Origin: Apostichopus japonicus
Lineage: Eukaryota; Echinodermata; Holothuroidea; Aspidochirotida; Stichopodidae
DNA: 64,000 nucleotides
Assembly: GCF_037975245.1 (NCBI RefSeq)
Contig: NC_092563.1
Span: 27,551,960-27,615,959, forward strand
Direction of reading: 5' to 3'
Part shown: positions 1 through 10,600 of the stretch, piece by piece
How the letters are laid out: each line of letters opens with the position of its first letter
Position numbering within the stretch: the stretch's first letter is position 1
Program-made: the position numbers and the translations under genes
The notes under the pieces: generated by a model
The model's input: only the letters and a program-made list of their open reading frames with translations
What the model was told of the DNA's origin: nothing
Databases searched by the model: none

Positions 1-774
1 TCTCTTACACAATATAAGACAAATCATCATAGCCTGTGGTCAAACTATAACTTCCCTGTTCATAGTTTCTAATCCCTAATGTTGTACCTCATTGAGACCA
101 TCAACTGTCTGTTTTAACATTTGACGAAGTCTGCCATCAATTTGGAAGAATTATGGGACAATAAGTGAAATGAAACTTTAAAACAGCTGATTGTATTAGA
201 CATTACTGTACGTAACATGACTGTACACAACAAAGCAGTACATATATATTATATTTCCTATCAGTGCCAATCAATTAACTAGGGCCGTGCTCCATATTCA
301 ATGCTACAAAGTGTTTCTTCATATCAAACTACGCACGGGCAGCTTGTTAATGAGATAAAAAGATTAGATAAAGAGATAAGATAAAGGATTGTCAAATAAC
401 AACAAGAAGGACAATTGCCCCAATTCCCAACACTCAAAGTCAGATCGGGATTCTGTTGGAAGCTGGTCAGTTTCTTGTTGTTTTATCTGTGATATTTAGT
501 ACTCTATCACCTGAAGTCCAAGAATAATTCTTTAATTTTTATTTGTGATAGTTTTGTCTTCATAATGAATAGTAACTGCTCCATTACCATTATCAATGCA
601 CACCAAATAGACAAGTCATATGAACCAATCAAGAACTTCTAATAACAAATTATCCTTTTGCATGATATATGTATATTCATATAGTGCTGAATCTACCAAC
701 ATGGACTAATGTTTTTGGTATTTTCAGCCAAATTCAAGAAAGGCTTATCAGTCTGAAGAAACAATATCAGAGGG

Positions 775-910
775 ATACAGGGCAGAGTTTACTCAGAGCT
801 ACAGGGCAGAGTTTACTCAGAGTTACAGGGCAGAGTTTACTCAGAGTTACAGGGCAGAGTTTACTCAGAGTTACAGAGCAGACTTTACTCAGAGTTACAG
901 GGCAGAGTTT
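775..910 (+). repeat. 24-bp minisatellite, about 5.7 copies
   Basis: Unit TTACAGGGCAGAGTTTACTC plus AGAG. The unit length is a multiple of three, so it reads as a repeating peptide (RVTGQSLL), but there is no sign of a gene. Confidence 0.9.
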
Positions 911-1828
911 AGGTTGTCCTTAAAGCAAATCTGGTCACCCAAAAACTAAGTCACAGACAATCTGACAGCCTTTAGAAATCAATACTGTAGGCCGAGGGTA
1001 AGTCAGGTGTGTTATCTCCCAGTGTTTGGAATACTATTTTTGCATCCGTCAAGTAATACTAAATTTCTTAAACATTAAATGAAAGTAAGGAAGTTGACAA
1101 AACTCTCAATAATAACAGAACAATACAAACAAGCACAGGGTTCCAACCAAATAACTGACAGAGTCCATGATTTTCCTGCTTCTTCTGTTACCACTTGCCA
1201 TGTCTGATGCTGATAGGAACAACATTTCCGTTTTAACAACTATCCGTGAAATAAATTCCATTTATAACCTGTCATTAGGTTACCATTTCCTTTGTTTCTT
1301 TCTTTTCTTGTCCTATAGAATTACTCTTGGCTTCTCACTTTAATACATGTACAGAGCTTCTTTGTTTCGATACACTATTACATTGCAAGCAAACCTCACA
1401 CAACTATTTCCAAGGCTTGCCAAATGGGAAAAAAAACAACATATCCTCCGAAGTAGGAATAAAGATTTGAATCAGATTCAAAAAATCATGCCTAACAACA
1501 ACAGTATCAAACAACAGTCCATTCTGTACTTCCTACTGCAAAACAATTTACAAAACTGTTCTGAAGAATGCTTAGGTAAAATATATCAATTGTGTTTCTG
1601 TATTGCTCATTTTAATAGGCCTGTCAAAAATTCGAAAAATAGAAAAGTGCTAATACTTAAGCTTGTGTAGGTCAATATATCAAACTCCTGGGTCCTGACC
1701 TTTTGACCACAAAATAGGCAGATACTGCCTCAGGTTGTCTTGAAAGAGCAGAGATTGACAAATGCATTACTACCTACAGACATTCCAGTAGTCTACATGA
1801 TTTGCTTGTGTGCGTGTGTGTGTATGTG

Positions 1829-2012
1829 TGCGTTTGTTTTGTATTCTGACCGAGGACTTGAACAGAAGAATTCCAGGTCCTCGGTTGTGATTTCTAAAGA
1901 ATCACCACGTCCTCGGAAGAATTCTATTGTGTGGGGTATTGTTAAGGTTAGGGTACGTGGATTTGAACAATGGAAAATACAATGGGATCCTCGGTCTGAA
2001 TGTAATACAAAC
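1829..2012. mobile_element. Small MITE between GT runs
   Basis: Inverted ends: TTTGTTTTGTATTC-TGACCGAGGAC on the left, with GATCCTCGGTCTGAATG and TAATACAAAC on the right. CCGAGGAC or its complement recurs four times inside. Both sides abut (GT)n runs, so a target duplication cannot be told apart. Confidence 0.6.
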
Positions 2013-2232
2013 ATGTGTGTGTGTGTGTGTGCTGCTGTCTTACCATTGACAATTTCATCTTCACCATGGCAAAAATATCAAATATCAGGCCCTTCAAATT
2101 TTCATAGAAACCTTCAAACGTGCTTTATGCTCTCATTGTTGTGACAAAAACAACCCCTGAAATAAATGAAAAAACTGCCCATGTTGTTGGGAAGTGTGGA
2201 ATCAGAGCCTGATGAGATACGTCAATACTTAC

Positions 2233-2369
2233 ATTTGACAATGCTGGTCTCTCCATCGTAACTGATTCTCTGGAAGTTGGTCTTACAAGGTTTGCCATCA
2301 GGGCTGACCCTACAGATTCCAATCTTGTGAGACACGATGAAAATAGGCTCATTGCATTCCACACTGTGA
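2233..2369 (-). CDS. RPUSD2: RPUSD2 exon 7 (last in window)
   Basis: 137 nt coding HSVECNEPIFIVSHKIGICR, then VSPDGKPCKTNFQRISYDGE and TSIVK. Acceptor AATTTTAG, donor AAAT|gtaagt, so at least one further exon lies to the left, beyond the window. Confidence 0.93.
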
Positions 2370-5300
2370 CTAAAATTAAAGAGGATAAACACATTCTCTT
2401 TACACAAATTTTCTTCATATTTTCACTAATGTTCGTACCAAATGATGAAGCAACTTATTATTCTTAAATCATTAAATTCATTAAGTCATTACACTGTACA
2501 GCTTATTCATGGTTTCAAATTGACACAATGTTATAACAGTAGCTACTAACAGGCTCATTGATGACAATTACAGTATGTATTTATACATCGAAGTAATACA
2601 CTTTTTATTCAGCAGAAGTTCCCTTGTTCAGTAAGAAAAATAAACTTTACTCTCTCCTGGTTCAATGAATTGTCAATCAGTGTAGCAAGATTTGAGAATA
2701 AATACAGCTGTCGCCAATTGCTTGAACCCTTTGATGTCAAAAAAAAATTGCATAAAAGCATCTAGGATGCATGATCGTGCAAAATGGAGATGGGTATTCT
2801 CATATGTAGAGATAACTGGATATTTTACATGTTCCGCATTGGTTCTACAATAATACACCACCAAAGATAGGCTAGTATTAAAGACAACTGTCGAAACAGA
2901 CTTTCCTTGAGACCGATATAGATCACTGAGAAGCCTATGGTTTGACAGACAAGCCTAACAGACATAGCATTCAATCTTACATTCTGTCAAAAACTTATTT
3001 CTTGTTTTATTGTGTTTTGTTTCTTGTTTGTTGTTTTACTTTATTTTGGACCAGGACAATGAGCGATCTTGAGCAATATGTAGGGACCAACCTCCAGCTG
3101 AACTTTATATGCGTTAGACAGTTCATGATGAACAAAAAAATTCAGCTCTGAAAACAGTACTATTTAAATGCATTTGTACCTCAACTGAATAGTTCAACTT
3201 TTCCTTGAAAAATGAAAAACAAATCCAAATTCAAATAGAAGATGATCTTTTGATGGTCAGGTTCAAATGTAAACTATTTTTTTAAATTGCATAAAAAAAG
3301 TACTTTACAATAGCAAATCATAAAAAGTAAAATCAACATCCTGCAATTTAAATTGCAACTATTAAAATCTAGATTATCTAACTATAAACTCTGACATACC
3401 TTGGAAATTCACCAACAACTTTACACACATAGGTTTTCTTTAGCTTCCTCTCCCTGACATATGCATCAACTCTCTGAGAGACAGCTTTGGTTCTGAAAAC
3501 AAATAAGAATCAGTTGTTTCTTCAAACTGACATGGCAATAAAACTGCAATAAATAATATACAAGAAAAAATGGTAAAGATACATGAACCAGCAAGGAAAC
3601 AGAAAAAAAAAATACAGTGAGAAAATTTTATAGACAACTTGCAATTTTCCATAATGTTCTAGTAAAGACAACAAGTATTTCTAACTGGTTCTGTAAGACA
3701 TTGACAGATTCTGTTAATTCTTTTCTTTCAATAGCTCTCATCATGCATACTTAGCTGTCCTTAACTTAAAGGGTGTGAAGACTCGCGCACAAAGAAACGT
3801 CTCATGCCAGTAATCTGACCTAGTTTAGAATGAGGTGTAACAGAAGTGTTAGACACCACCATCGATCCCAGAAAATACACACACAGCTTGCTACCGTCCG
3901 TTATTAGACACTAGTGTACAGTCAATACATACAGCTACGGTCAATACCTACAACACAGTGTAGCCTACATAGCAGCGTGGACATCTCAGGTCTAGATAAA
4001 AGATAGCAAGGTATCACGTTTCATTACTGTCTGCATTTTATAGCGACAACAAGAAAACGTCACGGAAAGTTAACTTTTTTCAGAGCGTGGCACGCGGTTT
4101 GGGGCTAGTGTTCAATGCCTTTAAATACATCTAGTGCCACTGTTTGTTGGGGGTTTTTTTTCCTTACATTTTCTGCATTTTTAAATGGATATGGTTCTTT
4201 TTCATTATGAAGCTTAGACAATACCTATGACCATATATACATGTATATGAAGTGGATGCATTGGTATGTATCGACATGGAGATCAACCAATTAAAATGGC
4301 CGCAACTCAGCTATATGTATAATGAAATATTGCTAATTGCTCAGCCAACCTTGTGTATCCTGTTTGAGAAAACACACATAATTATGCATAAATTAAATTT
4401 GAAATCGGAAATTAATACCCAAACAATAGGAATGTGAATAGTTTATACTTTTATAATTCAAACATTTAGGAATAATTTCTTACTTTGCAAACATGAGTAG
4501 TCCTGACGTGAGCCTATCGAGTCTATGGATCGCTGTTGAGGAAGACGAAATATGGTTTCAAGAAAAGGAACGCAAAATAACATACTGCAGCTTAAAGCTA
4601 ATCCACCCAAACATGGAGACCTCAATAACTCCATGATCCAACTCTTTGATGGATTTTAGAAACAGCAATGAATTTTTCACAGATTGATTAAACTTGATAA
4701 AGCATTTGTTTCCTTCAGGTGAGTACTCCTCATATGTATTCTTTTTTCTGCATTTCTTCTTAATGTTTATGTTGTTTTGTCCTCATTTTTAATTTTCATA
4801 TCAATATTTGCATTTCTCTCAGACTGTGTATTGAGAAGTATGCATCTCATCCTACACACAGCAATTTCCGGTTTTATTCTCTTTGATCGCTTGCTCCAAT
4901 ATTTGAGGCAGGCTTCAAAATGTAGACAGGTGTTTACTTTCATTCATATCTAAAGTTTGACATAATATTTCGCCAAGAATCCCATAGTACTGTGGACGAT
5001 GAAACATTTCGGCGTAATAAATGGGATGTTAAACTTTTGTTTTCACGCAAATCCATGCGTAGTAAAGGTGTCTGCATTTTATTAGAGCCCCCTATTGACA
5101 TTGTTAGGCTAAAAATGTCAACAAGACGACTGTTATGCAATTGTGGATGTTACCTTAGCCGATTGCATTTAATATAACTACGCTGGTCTGTTTGTATGGG
5201 GCAGATCTGGTCCAGCCCTTTGTTTATTAAAATTTAATCTTCTAAATACATGCAAGGACCAAAACTCTGGAACAATATCCCTCTAACTATCCGGCCATCC

Positions 5301-7545
5301 CAGACGGTTACTACTTTCAAAAGTAATCTCAAACTCATATTTTCTAGAGTCATTTTGATCATTGTATTTGTACTGTGTTTTCATTTCTGCCATGTATTTG
5401 ACAATATGTTTTTGTTCTCTTTTGTTGTTAAGCGCTATAATCCTTTGCGCTATATCAAACATTGTATTCATGATTATTATTATTAATTTATGGCTTTTAT
5501 GGGGATTATTGGCGGGGTGTAAACTTTATTCTCAGTTTAGAGTTTCATAAGCTGGAAATTCAATAACTCCCTCCTTGATGACATTAGTTATAATAATTTT
5601 ATAATAATGATATTATTTTTATGAAAAATCCACGACACTGATAATTTTAATCCTTCACTTTTTAGGTAGGAATTGATTAATTTGTAAAAGGGACTATCGT
5701 TTTCAGCAAGAAAGAGGCGGTGCAACAAAAAAGAGCTTCCCACTCACATTTCTAATTTGGAAAAAGATCATAATGCAATTAGTCTAACGAAGCTAATCAT
5801 TCTTTATAAGAACAAATAAACTTCAGCATTTATGAGCGGAAACTGAAATTGGTATTCTAGTAGGGCAAGGTGGGGTGATAAGAAAGTATCAAATATGTCC
5901 TAAATTTGGAAAATAGAAACAAGTTCGTAAACACCAATTGCTTCTTTCGTCAGGATAATGAATTCAACCGAGGATATTTTTAAAATGCTCTGGAGTACTT
6001 TTATTATTCCCTTTACAAAGATGAACATCATGATTTCGAATGTTTTCCGGAGTGAAGTAGAACTAAAGAACTCTTTGACCAATATAGAGTCCAATTCATG
6101 CTACATAGAATTGACAACTGAAGAATACAATGATCCATAAGGAGGTCACGTTTGCTCATGACACATTAAATAAGGACAGTAAGGATATCTCTTACCATGG
6201 TTTTCCAGACAAATTTAATTCTCCATTAGCCTCTGAAGAAGATCCCACTGGGACTGAAACATCAGGCCCTCTAACGTTTTCACAAAGTTCACTTACTGCC
6301 CTTGTGCTCTCTATAGGGGCCTTATTTCAGCCATCCCTACTAGTTGGTAAAACTAACTGGGTGTACCCATATTAAACGAAAGTCTTTGAAGTTTGCTGAA
6401 CAATAAGGTATGTGTTTTCTTAGTTTGTTTACAGCAAGAGTATTAAATAAAAGCCAAAAGCATTACAAAATGGGACATCACTTGTAATGAGAGTGATGAC
6501 GTTTGGTGCAATATTTGCCTTTGACAATGGTATTCCATCACAGTAGCTCAAGTTCAATAATTCCATGTTAGTTTTATGCACTGTATTCTTGGGACAGACG
6601 CTTAGTTTTATTGAAGAGGGTCCCAGGGGTCCCAATTTTTGAGGCAGGACATGAGAGAGAATAAAACGTGTCACTTACTATGGAGGCGGGTCAAGTTGTG
6701 CTCCTTTGCCAGAAGAAACACTATAGTATTGTGTCTGTACTTCCCACATGGATGGACCTGGGTTAAAGATGATAACACAAAAATATTAATACATCAAAAA
6801 GAACATAAATTTACATCAAATTCAAGCAATGGACGTATTGCCGATGATTACAGAAGTGCATTTACATTTTCCAGAGTACGACTGTAAGGATATGAAACTG
6901 AGAATATTGATGTAATCTACAAACATAGAAGGATCCTGCGATGGTTCCTATCACCTTGGTGAAGCGTTTACAACTGACACCTTTGTGTCACGTTTAGAGC
7001 TTTGATGTTCTTATCTACTGCTGTTAATGTATGCGGAGCGACCCCTGGTTACACTGTATGCAGAGCACCATGGTTTCTGACTGTTACCACACCTCCCCAC
7101 CCCAACCCCACCAGCATAGATATGGTAATATACAAAATAATATATATACAACTTTATAATCATAAAGGCACAATCAGACTCAACAAAACTAGTTTACCAG
7201 TGGCTGAACATTTTAATCTTCCACAACACAATATCAACTGTCTTAAGTTTGCCATAATCCTGGGTAATTTGTCTGACCATAATAAAAGAAACTAGAAGGA
7301 AGTCAAATTGATCCTTTAAGTATGTTCACACTGTCATGGTCTCAATAGGGATATGGCTTTTCTATCCTGGTTCAAGCACTTTGAGCAGTCTGGGACTTAG
7401 GGTGGACTAACGTGATTTCAATCACTCTTTATACACCTGACGAAGGACCAGGGTGTTGGAAAATTTGCGTAGCGGGTAGTTATATCTATTCTATTCTAAA
7501 TATTATGTTGGATTTAACAGCATTTCATGTTGTCCTTATCTTTTC

Positions 7546-7589
<44 letters not shown>

Positions 7590-7649
7590 TAGTGGTCCAT
7601 ACTGATAATATAAAAGATAAACAAGCGAATATGTAATATTCGCTTGTTA

Positions 7650-7688
<39 letters not shown>

Positions 7689-10600
7689 AGAGAAAACCAG
7701 AGAAATAAGATATGATAAGGAGTAAGTTTTAGAAAATATAATGGAATTTTCGGTCCCCATGGGACCTTCGTCAGCAAGACTTGGCAGTCGAATGCAAAGT
7801 ACAAAATGTGACACAATGAAAGTATGACGCTAGATAAGTGTAAGTTGCAATGATGGAATTAAAACCAAATAAACCATGACTATACAGGAAGCGGATTAAG
7901 GAGCAAAGGACGGATTACATCTGCTTGTAGAACTGATAGTTGTTAAGGGGTCCCAAGTCTTTGTTGAGGCTGGTGATGTGAGACTTAATACGAAAGATCC
8001 AATCGATTGCTTTACATTTACGTTCAGTAGTTGATTTGAAGTTCGAGGCAATTAAAATACATTTTAGGTTTTTTAGAGAATGACTATGAAGATTGAAATG
8101 TTTAGAAACTGGGAATCCTGCAAAATTATCACGAATAGATTTTTTGTGATTATTAAAAAGTAAGCGGAACCGGGAGCCTGTTTCACCTACATAAATGCCC
8201 TCTTTGCAAAGTACACAATAGAAAATGTGAATAACATTAATAGAATCACAAGAGTGGGAAGGGGTCTTAGACTAGAGTCAACATTGGGAATCTTGACCAC
8301 GGTGCCTGGGGTAATATGGGGCATCTAGGTTTACCGCAAGGAAAATTGCCTGCGGAACAGGCTCCCGGTTCCGCTTGCGTTTTAAATAGAATTAAACTAT
8401 TTCCATCATCCAATGAGTCTAAAACATGACTTTAGGACATCAAAACATACTCTGTTAACGTATGTTATGGTGTCTCCTTTTTTGGTGTCTTCATAACATA
8501 CGTTAACAATATATGCACTTTGAATGTAAATTATTGAGAAGACTGAGAACTTCCATGTTAGGAAACACTTCATTTCCAAGTAGTTCTAAGGTACTCTATC
8601 TAACTAGTTGATGAAATTTTTCATTGAGCCAGTGGCTTAGTTCTATAACTCCAAATTCCTGTTGTGTTGTTAACGTATGTTATGGTGTCCTAAATGATCA
8701 GCCTCATTAACTTACAATGGAATGTGATAAGTACTTCAATTTTTTTTTTGTGTCATAAGATATCATTTGACATTGCTCATATATATTCCCCTTCACTTTA
8801 ATGGAGAAGGGGCTATGTTTATAGACAACTGTAGGACACCGAGTAACATACGTTAACATCATCACTTGTCTTTTTTATTTGCCTCAAATCCACCTTTCTT
8901 GATACTGTATTATCTTTTAACATTACTAATTGTGTTCTACATTCACCGGAGAACCAGAATCAGCACTCAAAAAGATACCTTTGTGTAATTCATTTTTGAA
9001 CATGCATGTCACACTTAAGTAACCCAGTATCATATTATGACATATATATATATATATCCTGTGCTTCACCAAATTCAAATTTTTATCTGAATTGTATATA
9101 TATATATATTCCTTTAGTGTTCTGTACCCGCCTTGTGTACATGCGTATAGATTAATTGGCAGAAAGACTGAACACCTGATTTACAAAAGAGATATAATAT
9201 TGATGATTATTATTTACTCACTGGAATTGATGGAGGTTTATTAACCACTACAAACTCATCTGTGTTTTCCACTATTTCAATAGGGTCAGAGGTCACAGGA
9301 GGTTCGTGTCTGTGAACTTTAGAGTGAAGAAAATCGTTGCTCTTTACGACGTAATCTGCCGTTGTTTTTTGTCCGTTGACCTTAATCAACCCCATCTGAA
9401 TCGCTTTGGCCTGAAAACATGAAAACAATAGAATCACAACAGGGACAAAACAATAGATAAATACAGATTTAGAATACAAGCAACCATTTATTAAGAAAAA
9501 CTTACAAAACCTAGGTCTGTTTAATTGTTAACGCTTAATAACTACTGATTATGGTTTCTTCTCACCCAGAAAGCAGGGCACCATCAGCTGATACTTAAAG
9601 GTCGTCACTATCGGTTCCACATATGCTAGACATTAAAAATAATGGTCATTCAACAAGCATTTTACTGTCGCCGTCAAAGTATATTTCCTCACTATAACAT
9701 TTCACAGTCTGAGTCTGAAGATAATCATTTTCTATTAAAGCATTCTCAGCCTAGCCTCAGTGATGATATTTGTTTTGGAAGAGAAAAACATGACATAAAT
9801 TTAAATACTGCAAGCAATCAAATCCCAACAATTTGCAGAAGATTTGACATGGTGAGGGTGGAGGGGGTTGAGGAGAGGGAAGTGGAGGGGAGGGTGAATA
9901 TTATTGCCTTGGTCTTTCTGTGTATAAGTTTTTAAAAGATAAAAAAGTAGCTCATTTTACTGATGTGTTTTTTGACAGCAAATTTAGTCAGAGGAGGTCG
10001 AGACCAGTTTGTCCATGGTAATACTTGTAATTTAATGCAAATTATGAGTCAGGGCTAAAATTTATCGGTCGTCCAATCGTCCGAGATGACCAAAAATCAC
10101 GTCGGACAACCTAAAACCCTGCTTCGGTGGTCCAACAGACGACTAGCTTATTTGCCATAAATGTTCAACACTTCGAACAACACTCGGAAAATCCCCATTC
10201 TTTTAAATCAAATCTGCCCAAAAAAGTGAGAACAGCTCGTTGGTATTGCCCTCCATATTAGAAACAACATAAGAAATAAATCACATTTTGGTACGTTCTG
10301 TACACCCTTTGCATTGCTAACTTGCAGTTAGCACATTTTTTTATTAGTAAAGAAAGAAAGTGCAAATATGCACTAATGGTTACATAAAGTTTGGTTAATT
10401 CGTACACTACAGACCCTGGCGGCCGTGACCACGCTTGCTTCCTACCTCACGGCCGCACACACATATGATAGGCTAGCTGATGTATAAGGTGTATGCAGTA
10501 CTATACCATCCATGGGGGCATACCGCATGCTTGGTTATGTTGCTGCAGTGTACTTGCTGTATACCCTGGGCTTACCCTCTGTCTCTGGACATGATCGGGA

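Larger units (their letters stand above)
1..2232. other. Left-edge non-coding stretch, probably intron 7 of RPUSD2
   Basis: No further RPUSD2 exon was recognised here. It contains a 24-bp minisatellite (775-910) and a GT-flanked MITE (1829-2012). Otherwise AT-rich and featureless by eye. Confidence 0.5.
6758..9221. other. RPUSD2 intron 3, rich in Penelope remnants and inverted repeats
   Basis: Contains two Penelope-like fragments, a TA microsatellite with a hairpin, and TTAA-type mini-elements, listed separately. Confidence 0.7.

Noticed and set aside
1347-1670. 107-codon plus-strand frame
   Set aside because: Low-complexity, no family similarity or splice context; left unannotated.
1-2232. 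Last RPUSD2 exon (PLTGRTHQIRVHL region)
   Set aside because: Searched on the minus strand by motif and not found; assumed to lie beyond the window.
6130-6375. 81-codon frame in RPUSD2 intron 4
   Set aside because: No similarity recognised; consistent with chance.
6639-6887. Plus-strand 82-codon frame
   Set aside because: It is the antisense shadow of RPUSD2 exon 4.
9642-9935. 97-codon frame in RPUSD2 intron 2
   Set aside because: No recognised domain; it ends in a GAGG-rich simple stretch.
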